Shown here: positions 8,545-16,040 of the stretch, in pieces | Position numbering within the stretch: position 1 is the first letter of the stretch | Layout of the letters: each line of letters starts with the position of its first letter | DNA from: Lysobacterales bacterium | GTDB lineage: Bacteria > Pseudomonadota > Gammaproteobacteria > Xanthomonadales > SZUA-36 | Direction of reading: 5' to 3' | DNA length: 36,456 bases | Assembly (NCBI GenBank): GCA_013002505.1 | Contig: JABDJL010000030.1 | Coordinates: 1 to 36,456 of the forward strand | Program-made: the position numbers and the translations under genes | The notes under the pieces: model-generated | The model's database searches: none | What the model was told of the DNA's origin: nothing | Seen by the model: the letters and a program-made list of their open reading frames with translations, nothing else

Positions 8545-9600
8545 TTGAGGGTGCGGCCTGGAACCAGCTGGCCCAGGGGCCGTATCGAGCGCCTCGAGCA
8601 TCGCTCGGAAATATTGCGCGACAACCCCTGGGGTGACCCTTCCGTTCGTGAGCTGTGCGTTTATCTGCCGCCGGATTATGACGAATCCGGAGCGCCTCTA
8701 ATTGCCTTGTGGGACCTGGCGGCTTTCACCAATGCCGGTCCCGGTCACCTTAACTGGCGGCATCATGGCGAAAACCTGCCCCAACGCCTCGATCGATTAA
8801 TTGCACAGCAGGATATCCCGCAGGTAATCGTGGCCATGCCGGATTGCTTTACATCGTTGGGCGGTAACCAATACGTGGACTCACCAGCGGTTGGCAACTA
8901 CGCCAGCTACCTGGTCGAAGAACTGGTTCCGTTGTTGTCACGGCATTTCAATGTCGGCAGCGAAGCCTGTGATCGCGGTGTGTTCGGCAAATCCTCGGGT
9001 GGTTACGGCGCGCTGACCCTGGCCATGCGCTATCCCGGATTGTTCGGAGCGGTTGCAGCGCATGCGGCAGACTGCGGATTCGAATGGGTCTACCGGCCAG
9101 AATTCCCACTGGCGGCAACACGATTGCAGATGGCCGGCGGCGATTACGATAAATTCCTCAGCCAATTCTGGCGGGCGCGCAAGCGCGGCAAGCCTGATTA
9201 TGCGGCATTACTGGTCCTGGCCATGGCGGCGACTTACGACCCGGACCCCGAAAAGCCGCAAGCGCTTCGCTTACCATTCCGCTTGCACGATTGTGAGATG
9301 CTCGAACAACGCTGGGAGCGCTGGCTTGAGCATGACCCGCTCAACATGGTGGAAAAGCATGCCGATGCGCTGGCGGGCTTGCATGAACTGTATATCGATG
9401 TTGGCAGCCATGACGAATACAATATCCAGTATGGAACACGAAAATTGACTGCGAAGCTGGAAAAACTCGGAGTTGACCACCACTTTGAAGAGTTCGAAGG
9501 CGGGCACCTTGGCCTGGACTGGCGTCTGGACTTTTCGTTACCGCTGATCACCGAGGGCCTTGCCGGGGCAAGGGCAGCGAGAGGCAACACAGATGATTGA
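8545..9600 (+). CDS. Esterase-family alpha/beta hydrolase (PF00756-like)
   Basis: The 351-residue protein resembles the putative-esterase family that includes esterase D and enterochelin esterase. The nucleophile elbow is FGKSSGGYG, with Ser150 in GxSxG. Likely partners are the Asp in YIDVGSHDE and the His in EGGHLGLDW near the C-terminus. No signal peptide is seen, so it is probably cytoplasmic. The chosen TTG start lies 8 bases after GGAG (8533-8536); a GTG at 8551 is possible. It starts 3 bases after galU and overlaps nfuA by 8 bases. The substrate is unknown. Confidence 0.85.
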   Translation: MRVRPGTSWPRGRIERLEHRSEILRDNPWGDPSVRELCVYLPPDYDESGAPLIALWDLAAFTNAGPGHLNWRHHGENLPQRLDRLIAQQDIPQVIVAMPDCFTSLGGNQYVDSPAVGNYASYLVEELVPLLSRHFNVGSEACDRGVFGKSSGGYGALTLAMRYPGLFGAVAAHAADCGFEWVYRPEFPLAATRLQMAGGDYDKFLSQFWRARKRGKPDYAALLVLAMAATYDPDPEKPQALRLPFRLHDCEMLEQRWERWLEHDPLNMVEKHADALAGLHELYIDVGSHDEYNIQYGTRKLTAKLEKLGVDHHFEEFEGGHLGLDWRLDFSLPLITEGLAGARAARGNTDD

Positions 9601-10174
9601 AGTCAGCACCACCGCACAACGTTATTTTAAACGGTTGATTGATCAGCAGGATCTCCCGGGCCTCGGCCTGAGGATCCGGGTCATTGATCCGGGTACACCC
9701 AGGGCCAGTTGTGATTTGCAGTTCTGCCCTCAGGGCGAGAACGAGATATCCGACCAGAACGTGGAATTTTCGGATTTCAATTTATATGTCGCCCAGGACA
9801 GCGTCGGCTGGCTGGAAGAAGCCACCATCGATTTCGAAGAGGATTCCACCGGCGGGCAGTTGTCTATCCGCGCACCGAATATCAAGGGTTCGACGCCTTC
9901 CGGGGATGCTGGCCTGGCGGACCGGGTAGCGTGGATCCTGGAAACGGAAATCAATCCGGGGCTGGCCTCTCACGGAGGGCAGGTGTCATTGCAGGAAATT
10001 ACCTCTGAAATGGATGTCGTACTTCAATTTGGCGGAGGCTGCCACGGTTGTGGCATGGTCGACGTGACCCTCAAGGAGGGGATTGAAAAGGCATTGCAGA
10101 CACATTTTCCCGAAATTCGATCGGTGGTCGATGCAACCGACCACAGCACGGGGGAAAACCCTTACTACCGTTGA
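9593..10174 (+). CDS. nfuA: Fe-S biogenesis protein NfuA
   Basis: The 193-residue protein matches NfuA length (E. coli 191). It has a degenerate A-type carrier domain (residues 1-95) without the cluster cysteines, then a Nfu domain with the CHGC motif (C150, C153) in FGGGCHGCGMVDVTLKEGIE. NfuA carries a 4Fe-4S cluster at a dimer interface and delivers it to client enzymes, chiefly under stress. The ATG at 9593 overlaps the end of the esterase gene and is preceded by GAGAGG, so coupling is likely. It ends a plus-strand run and converges on the cytochrome gene. Confidence 0.96.
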   Translation: MIEVSTTAQRYFKRLIDQQDLPGLGLRIRVIDPGTPRASCDLQFCPQGENEISDQNVEFSDFNLYVAQDSVGWLEEATIDFEEDSTGGQLSIRAPNIKGSTPSGDAGLADRVAWILETEINPGLASHGGQVSLQEITSEMDVVLQFGGGCHGCGMVDVTLKEGIEKALQTHFPEIRSVVDATDHSTGENPYYR

Positions 10175-10204
10175 CGTATGGACCACGCCGCGGCGGTGGC
10201 TGGC

Positions 10205-10804
10205 TTATTCTTCGGACAGGTCTTTCAAGCCGCTCATTGATGCGTACCAGGCAGCAATGCCTTCGATGTCATCATCCGTCAGCCCTGCAGAAAATCCACC
10301 CATGATGGCGTTCTGACGCGCTCCACTCCGGTAAGTCCGCAATGCATGTGAAATAAAGTTGGCGTGCTGGCCTGCCAGTACCGGGTAGGTCGGGTCTGCC
10401 GACAGCCCGTCGGCACCGTGGCACCCCGTGCAAACCTGGACCTTGGCACTGATGGCATCGGGGGCTGCAGGGGGAGTGGTTGCCGGCACACGTTCAATCG
10501 ACGCCATCCAGGCGCTGATGTCTGCGATATCCTGGTCACTGAGGCTCTGGGCCTGCACGCGCATCGTCGAATGCTGGCGATTAGCCGAGCGGTAAGCATT
10601 CAATGCCGACGACAGGTATGCCTCATTCTGGCCTCCCAGCTTGGGCACCTTGTATGTCGGGTAGGTGTTGTTATAGCCCGGAATGCCGTGACAACCCTTG
10701 CAGGTGTAAGCCTTGATCTTGCCAGCGGCCGCGTCACCTTCTGCCGACGCAGATGTGCTGACGAGACAAAGCCCCAAAATAATGGCTGAAAAAATCCTGA
10801 TCAT
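10205..10804 (-). CDS. Di-haem cytochrome c, c4 type
   Basis: The 199-residue precursor has a signal peptide (MIRIFSAIILGLCLVSTSASA) and two class I cytochrome c domains with CKGCH (C35, C38, H39) and CTGCH (C125, C128, H129). Met81 and Met168 are the likely axial ligands. Such proteins carry electrons in the periplasm, often to terminal oxidases. The two domains repeat the GGQ/AGQ..AL..YRSG..RQ pattern, which indicates an internal duplication. A promoter is visible upstream. No oxidase genes are nearby, so the partner cannot be named. Confidence 0.92.
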   Translation of the reverse strand: MIRIFSAIILGLCLVSTSASAEGDAAAGKIKAYTCKGCHGIPGYNNTYPTYKVPKLGGQNEAYLSSALNAYRSANRQHSTMRVQAQSLSDQDIADISAWMASIERVPATTPPAAPDAISAKVQVCTGCHGADGLSADPTYPVLAGQHANFISHALRTYRSGARQNAIMGGFSAGLTDDDIEGIAAWYASMSGLKDLSEE

Positions 10805-10837
10805 GCTGGCAAATCCGGCGCTTCAAATGAAGCGGCG

Positions 10838-10866
10838 ATTATACCGGGTGGACCGGGTTAAACCAA
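10838..10866 (-). promoter_or_regulatory. Sigma-70-like promoter of the cytochrome c4 gene
   Basis: On the minus strand a TTGGTT -35 element (10866-10861) is separated by 17 bases from a perfect TATAAT -10 element (10843-10838). The predicted transcript begins near 10831, next to a palindrome (CGCTTC-AAAT-GAAGCG on the plus strand, 10819-10834) in the short leader before the ATG at 10804. Confidence 0.65.
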
Positions 10867-10915
10867 TGTCATCGAAAAATGTTTGTGCCGTTATTCGGCG
10901 CTGAATCCGAGTAGC

Positions 10916-11368
10916 TCAGGGGCGCTGGTTGCCGACATCCACCCGTACTTTCCACGATCCGTCCGGCTGTTTTTTCCAGACGTTGACGTACTTGCCGGTA
11001 TTCTCGGTTTCACCTTCCACCACGACCTGGTATTGACCCCAGGTCCAGCCCATGTCGCCGGCCTGCGCGACTTCGGCAAATTGCGGCTGCCACAACAGTT
11101 GATAGCCAGGATCCCCGTCCGGCCCGAACAGGGTCATGATATTCTCAAGTCCCTGGATGGCGCCTTCCGAGCCACGCGGCAGCAGCATGCCGTCCGGCGC
11201 CATGTATGCCGCGAACGCCTGTTTGGGCGTGGTTGTTTCGGACAGCGAGGCAAAGGCAATATCGGCCGCCATCAACGCCTCGGCCTCTGCAGCCACGTCT
11301 ATTCCAGCCGTTGGCTGACAAGCGCTCAAGGCTGCCGAGCAGAGCAATACTCCCCAGTCTTTATTCAT
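10916..11368 (-). CDS. SnoaL/DUF4440-like lipoprotein
   Basis: The 150-residue product begins with a short lipoprotein signal ending in LSAC (Cys17 would be lipidated). The remainder resembles an NTF2-fold SnoaL/DUF4440 domain: a helical start (AEAEALMAADIAFASLS), AFAAYMAPDGMLLPRG, and a C-terminal sheet ending in GKYVNVWKKQPDGSWKVRVDVG. The ATG at 11368 is preferred over a TTG at 11374 because GGGGAG lies 9 bases before it. The function is unknown; these folds bind small molecules or act as scaffolds. It lies downstream of dnaE2 on the same strand, with a 161-base gap. Confidence 0.8.
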   Translation of the reverse strand: MNKDWGVLLCSAALSACQPTAGIDVAAEAEALMAADIAFASLSETTTPKQAFAAYMAPDGMLLPRGSEGAIQGLENIMTLFGPDGDPGYQLLWQPQFAEVAQAGDMGWTWGQYQVVVEGETENTGKYVNVWKKQPDGSWKVRVDVGNQRP

Positions 11369-11529
11369 ATCCAAATTCTCCCCGCGAGCAGATTTATTAT
11401 CGGCCTGGGTTCTGCGGGCGGCAAGTCACGCAAGATGACTGACGTGCTAAGCGCGTCAGCCAGATTCTCCAGTTTGCTTTTTGGATGAATTTCTAATTCG
11501 CGTAATTTGCGGTCAATTTTTGTCTTTTC

Positions 11530-14500
11530 CTAGCAAAAATCCCGCGAACGCGTCTTCAATCCCTTCGCCAGTTCATCGAAGTCATGCACCCGCCCGGCAA
11601 TCAGGTGATGGACCTCGCCATCGGTTTCCATGACGCCGTCAATGGCGATCAGGGATGCGCCCAGCACGGTGGCGCGCTGGCGCTCCCACAGCCGCGGCCA
11701 GATTACCGCATTGACATAGCCGGTCTCGTCCTCGAGCGTCAGGAATATCGTGCCGTTGGCAGTCATCGGGCGTTGACGCATGGTAACCAGGCCACAGGCC
11801 CGAACATGGGTGCCATGCGGCAGGCCCAGCAGTTCACTGGCTGGCCTGACCCTGCGCTTGCGCAGTTCGGAACGGATGAACGCCAGCGGATGCTTTCCCA
11901 GTGTCAGGCCGGTGGCGGCATAGTCGGCCTTCAGGTCGTCCACGGCCGACGGTGGTCGTACCGGGTGCGCTGGCCGGTCTGCATCCATGGGGCGGATACC
12001 CTTGAGCAGGTCAGCGGGCGCTTTTTCGACGGCTGCTGCTTCCCAGCGCGCGCGGTGACGGTGTCCGGCAATACCGCGCAGTGCAGCGGCTTCGGCCAGC
12101 ACGGCCAGTTCGCGCTTATTCAGCGCGGCGCGATCGCACAGGTCCTGGTTATTCCGGAAAGGCGCCTCCTTACGCGCGCTTTCCACGCGCAGGCCGGCGG
12201 CTTCGCCAAGGCCCTTGACCATCCTCAGCCCCAGCCTGATCTGGGCGGGCCCTGTCCTTCCAGGCGGCGTTGCAGCGTTCTTCTCACCGGTCATTACCCG
12301 GCCGGTGACTCCCGGCTCGGACTCAAGGATGCAATCCCAGTGGCTGTAACGTACATCAACCGGCAACACCTTGACGCCGTGGCGGCGCACATCCTGCACC
12401 AATTGCGAGGGCTGGTAGAAGCCCATCGGCTGTGAATTCAGCAGCGCGCAGGTAAAGGCCGCCGGGTGGTGTCGTTTCATCCAGCAGGAAACGTAGACCA
12501 GCAGGGCGAAACTCGCGGCATGGGATTCGGGGAAGCCGTATTCGCCAAATCCCTTGATCTGGTTGAAGATTTGCTCTGCAAAATCGAGATCATAACCCCG
12601 CTCGAGCATGCCGCTGACGAGGCGCTGATGCATGTGCTCCAGGCCGCCGCGCCGCGCCCAGGCCGCCATCGAGCGCCGCAATATGTCTGCCTCGGAACCG
12701 GAGAAACCAGCTGCCACCATTGCGATCTGCATGACCTGCTCCTGGAAGATCGGCACGCCGAGCGTGCGTTCCAGCACCATGCGCAAGTCCTCCGAGGGGT
12801 AGGACACCTGTTCGAGGCCGCGCCGCCGTTGCAGGTAGGGGTGCACCATGTTGCCCTGGATCGGTCCGGGCCGGACGATGGCGACCTCGATAACCAGGTC
12901 ATAGAAGCAGGCCGGCCTGAGCCGCGGCAGCATGGCCATCTGGGCACGTGACTCGACCTGGAACACGCCGATGGTGTCGGCCTGCTGGATCATGGCATAG
13001 GTTTCGGGGTCTTCAGGCGGGATGTCAGCCAGGGTCAGGGTTTCACCATGAAATGCATTGACCAGGTCGAGACAGCGATGAATGGCGCTCAGCATGCCCA
13101 GCGCCAGGCAGTCCACCTTCAGCAATCCGAGGGTTTCAAGGTCGTCCTTGTCCCACTGGATGATGGTGCGGTCCGGCATGGCGGCGTTTTCGACCGGCGC
13201 CAGGCTGGCCAGCGCATGCTCCGAAATCACGAAACCGCCGACGTGCTGCGACAGGTGCCGCGGGAAACCACGCAGGCACTGCACGAGGTGAACGAGCTGG
13301 CGAACCTTGAGGTTATCCGGGTCGAATCCGCTTTCCCCGAGGCGTTCCGAAAGCGCCTGTGGCTCGTCCCACCACGATACAGTGCGCGCCAGCTGATCCA
13401 CCTGGCCAAGGCTGAAGCCAAGCGCTTTGCCGGCGTCGCGTATCGCGCTACGCAAGCGGTACGTGATAACGGTCGCGGCCAGCGCAGCCCGGTCGCGACC
13501 ATACTTGCGATAAATGTACTGGATGACTTCCTCGCGGCGCTGGTGTTCGAAATCGACATCAATGTCAGGCGGCTCATCGCGCTCGCGGGAAATAAAGCGT
13601 TCGAACAGCATGTTCATGCGGGCCGGGTCGACCTCGGTGATGCCGAGGCAGTAACAGACCGCGGAGTTGGCTGCCGAGCCGCGCCCCTGGCATAAAATTC
13701 CCTCGCCACGCGCGAACTGGACAATGTCAAAAACCGTCAGGAAATAGGATTCGTAGCCCAGTTCCCCGATCAGCTCCAGTTCACGTTCGACCTGGCTGCG
13801 CAGTTCCGCGCCAATTCCGTCCGGCCAGCGCTGCCGTATGCCGGCCTCGGTCAATTCACGCAGGTAGCGGCTTGCGTCCATGCCCTTCGGAACCACTTCG
13901 CGCGGGTAACGATAACGAAGCTGCTGCATGCGAAAACGGCAACGTTCCGCGATTCGGCAGGTCTCCGCCAGCAATTCCCCGGGATACAGTTGCGCCAGGC
14001 GTGCGCGGCTGCGCAGGTGGCGTTCACCCGAGGGCAGGGCGCGGTAGCCCAGTTCCTGGATCGTGCAGCGGTGACGGATGGCGGCCAGCAAATCATGCAG
14101 CATGCGCCTTGGCCGGGTGTGCATCTGGACGTCGCTGCTGGCGCACAAGGGCAGCCCGCTGTTGCGCGCGGTCTCGGCCAGCCGGGCCTGGCGGGCACGG
14201 TCATCAGGGCCCAGTGTCAGGGTCATGGCCAGCCATGCGCGCCCCGGAAAGTGGGCCGCCAGCCAATGTGCGCCCAGGACGTCGCTCTCTTCCTCGGGAA
14301 GCCACACGGCCAGGCAATGATCCAGGCCGTGTTCGAAGTCACGGTTGGCCAGGCGGTATTCGCCCTTGGCGGCATTGCGCCTGCCGCGCGTGATCAGCGT
14401 GCATAATTGCGCGTAACCGGCCTGGTCTTCGGGCAGCAGCACCAGGCGGGACCCGTTTTGAAGCCGGAAAAGACTGCCCGGAATCAATTCGATGGGCTGC

Positions 14501-14697
14501 CCACGTTCTGCGCAGCGTTGCGCCTCTTCATGCGCCCGGACGATACCGGCCAGCGAACACTCATCGGTGATGGCCAGCGCGGTATAGCCCAGCTCTGCCG
14601 CGCGGGCAACCAGCTCCTGGGGGTGCGAGGCACCGGTAAGGAAGGTGAAGTTGCTGGCGCAGGCCAGTTCTGCGTAGCCGGGTAAATCTGAATACAT
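11530..14697 (-). CDS. dnaE2: Error-prone DNA polymerase III alpha subunit DnaE2
   Basis: The 1055-residue C-family polymerase starts with a PHP domain (SNFTFLTGASHP, ITDECSLAG). The palm has PPDIDVDFEH, whose aspartates D378, D380 and D382 include the catalytic pair, and the later KVDCLALG. A C-terminal OB fold (VRACGLVTMRQRP, TIFLTLEDETGYVNAVIW) completes it. The length fits the DnaE2 group, shorter than replicative DnaE. With ImuA and ImuB it forms the mutasome that bypasses DNA lesions after SOS induction. The ATG overlaps the last base of a LexA box, leaving no room for a Shine-Dalgarno sequence, so translation may be leaderless. No shorter start fits the family better. Confidence 0.97.
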   Translation of the reverse strand: MYSDLPGYAELACASNFTFLTGASHPQELVARAAELGYTALAITDECSLAGIVRAHEEAQRCAERGQPIELIPGSLFRLQNGSRLVLLPEDQAGYAQLCTLITRGRRNAAKGEYRLANRDFEHGLDHCLAVWLPEEESDVLGAHWLAAHFPGRAWLAMTLTLGPDDRARQARLAETARNSGLPLCASSDVQMHTRPRRMLHDLLAAIRHRCTIQELGYRALPSGERHLRSRARLAQLYPGELLAETCRIAERCRFRMQQLRYRYPREVVPKGMDASRYLRELTEAGIRQRWPDGIGAELRSQVERELELIGELGYESYFLTVFDIVQFARGEGILCQGRGSAANSAVCYCLGITEVDPARMNMLFERFISRERDEPPDIDVDFEHQRREEVIQYIYRKYGRDRAALAATVITYRLRSAIRDAGKALGFSLGQVDQLARTVSWWDEPQALSERLGESGFDPDNLKVRQLVHLVQCLRGFPRHLSQHVGGFVISEHALASLAPVENAAMPDRTIIQWDKDDLETLGLLKVDCLALGMLSAIHRCLDLVNAFHGETLTLADIPPEDPETYAMIQQADTIGVFQVESRAQMAMLPRLRPACFYDLVIEVAIVRPGPIQGNMVHPYLQRRRGLEQVSYPSEDLRMVLERTLGVPIFQEQVMQIAMVAAGFSGSEADILRRSMAAWARRGGLEHMHQRLVSGMLERGYDLDFAEQIFNQIKGFGEYGFPESHAASFALLVYVSCWMKRHHPAAFTCALLNSQPMGFYQPSQLVQDVRRHGVKVLPVDVRYSHWDCILESEPGVTGRVMTGEKNAATPPGRTGPAQIRLGLRMVKGLGEAAGLRVESARKEAPFRNNQDLCDRAALNKRELAVLAEAAALRGIAGHRHRARWEAAAVEKAPADLLKGIRPMDADRPAHPVRPPSAVDDLKADYAATGLTLGKHPLAFIRSELRKRRVRPASELLGLPHGTHVRACGLVTMRQRPMTANGTIFLTLEDETGYVNAVIWPRLWERQRATVLGASLIAIDGVMETDGEVHHLIAGRVHDFDELAKGLKTRSRDFC

Positions 14698-14716
14698 ACT
14701 GTAAATATATACAGTA
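14697..14716 (-). promoter_or_regulatory. LexA box overlapping the dnaE2 start codon
   Basis: The 20-bp sequence TACTGTAAATATATACAGTA contains the CTGT-N8-ACAG LexA signature of gammaproteobacteria and is identical to the box before lexA. Its last base on the minus strand is the A of the dnaE2 ATG. Confidence 0.95.
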
Positions 14717-14733
14717 TATTCTCAAAATGTGAA
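14704..14733 (-). promoter_or_regulatory. Candidate dnaE2 promoter
   Basis: On the minus strand TTCACA (14733-14728) is followed after 18 bases by TATATT (14709-14704), which lies inside the LexA box. Transcription would begin about at the ATG (14697), giving a leaderless mRNA. The -35 element sits just past the stop codon of the upstream lipoprotein gene. Confidence 0.55.
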
Positions 14734-14734
14734 A

Positions 14735-15331
14735 TTACTGCGGGTGGAGGCGGGATTCGCCCTCGCATTCATAGGCGCGGTAGTACCAGACATTGCTTAT
14801 CAGAGTTCCGGAAAACTCGTAAACGGCCATTGAGCACTGTCCGCGGTTCTCCAGCGTTCCGGCCTGCTCCAGGGTAGTCACGAATGGCCCGTTGGCCTGG
14901 ATGCTCAAGAGGCGGGAGTGACTGTTGGGCCGAGCCCCGAAGTAAGCCTCCATGGCCTGCCTGAGTTCCTCGGCATCATGGGTCTCGACTGAAACCCGGT
15001 CGCCGTCGATACTCATCCAGCGGATATCGCCGGTTGTCATTTCCAACATGCCAGCGATGTCCTGCCGGTTGAATGCATCGACGTATTGCCGCACCCGCTG
15101 GCTGTTATTGACAGGCGTGGCCGGGGCCTGGGTTGGTGTGTTGCCAAGTTGCTGGTATTCACGAAAGCTCATTTGTTGCCTGGCCATGCACGCCGAGTAC
15201 TCGACTTCGGGGCCTTCCCGGCACAGGTTTCGTTCGCGTTCCTGCAGCCCGGAATACACCTGGCTTGATGCACAGGCAGCCAGCGTCGCCATGCTGACTG
15301 TAAAAATGAAATACAGCCAGTTACGATTCAT
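14735..15331 (-). CDS. SnoaL-like lipoprotein within the mutasome locus
   Basis: The 198-residue product has a lipoprotein signal with LAAC (Cys20). A short region follows with two further cysteines (C37, C48) and a low-complexity linker. An NTF2/SnoaL-like domain (about residues 78-195) begins QRVRQYVDAFNRQDIAGMLEMTTGDIRWMSIDGDRVSVE. Its start overlaps the end of the DUF502 gene by 11 bases, so the two are probably translated together. No role in DNA repair is known for such proteins. A periplasmic, membrane-attached location is inferred from the lipobox. Confidence 0.8.
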   Translation of the reverse strand: MNRNWLYFIFTVSMATLAACASSQVYSGLQERERNLCREGPEVEYSACMARQQMSFREYQQLGNTPTQAPATPVNNSQRVRQYVDAFNRQDIAGMLEMTTGDIRWMSIDGDRVSVETHDAEELRQAMEAYFGARPNSHSRLLSIQANGPFVTTLEQAGTLENRGQCSMAVYEFSGTLISNVWYYRAYECEGESRLHPQ

Positions 15332-15926
15332 TCGGCTGACCGGTTTTACGCGTGACCCCCGCGGTGACCGCCAGACGCATGCCTTCCTCGAAAGTCATAT
15401 TGACAGGTGTCAGGCACTGGCGAGGCAGGAACAGGGTGTAGCCGCCGATCTGGTAACTCATCGGGCAATAAACGGCCACCGGGTCTTCCGCCTCGGGCTG
15501 AATGTCCAGGTCTTCGAATGACTCGCGCGTCACGAATCCGAGCATCTGGAAGGACTGCCCGGGAAGGCTGACCAGCACCACTTTCTTGAAATTTTCCTGC
15601 TGCTCTGCACTGAAGTAACCAATGAAGTCCTTGATGGCCGTGTAAATGGTTTTAACCAATGGCAAGCGGTGGACCATTCCTTCCCAGAATTCAAACAGCT
15701 TCTGGAACAACAGGACATGGGAAAGCAGGCCGACGAGTACGATCAATGCAATGGCCGACAACAGGCCCAGGCCGGGGATATACCAGCCATCGGGCAAAAT
15801 CCGGACCAGCGCCTTGCCGAGTAATCGCTCTGAGCCTGCCGCCATCCACCACAGGATGGCGATCGTCAATACGACCGGAATCACCACGGCCATGCCCTTC
15901 AGAAACAGTTTGATCAGGCTATTCAT
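15321..15926 (-). CDS. DUF502 family inner-membrane protein
   Basis: The 201-residue product has two membrane helices (about residues 8-28 and 50-75) with the family motifs GKALVRILPDGWYIPGLGLL and VHRLPLVKTIYTAIKDF. A soluble region follows with VVLVSLPGQSFQMLGFVT and TPVNMTFEEGMRLAVTAGV. DUF502 proteins are widespread and of unknown function. The ATG at 15926 fits the family N-terminus better than 15953. It lies 114 bases after imuB and overlaps the next lipoprotein gene, so it looks like part of the same transcription unit. Confidence 0.88.
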   Translation of the reverse strand: MNSLIKLFLKGMAVVIPVVLTIAILWWMAAGSERLLGKALVRILPDGWYIPGLGLLSAIALIVLVGLLSHVLLFQKLFEFWEGMVHRLPLVKTIYTAIKDFIGYFSAEQQENFKKVVLVSLPGQSFQMLGFVTRESFEDLDIQPEAEDPVAVYCPMSYQIGGYTLFLPRQCLTPVNMTFEEGMRLAVTAGVTRKTGQPNES

Positions 15927-16040
15927 GGTGCTTTCAGGCTCCAGGTCTTGCATGACGGTTTTTGCTTGACTGTGGGTACAGCAGAATCAGTGCTGACTGC
16001 TTTGATGTCTGTCGGATTATAGCGTCGTCCGCGTTTCAAC

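Noticed and set aside
10183-10199. GC palindrome between the convergent nfuA and cytochrome genes as a bidirectional terminator
   Set aside because: The loop is too small, one base is bulged and no T-run follows on either strand.
11439-11459. CTGACG/CGTCAG hairpin downstream of dnaE2 as its terminator
   Set aside because: It has only a 6-bp stem, no T-run on the minus strand, and may as well belong to the upstream region of the lipoprotein gene.
13048-13695. Plus-strand frames antisense to dnaE2, including this one and those at 11584-12435 and 12466-12951
   Set aside because: dnaE2 is intact and conserved throughout; these frames show no domain.
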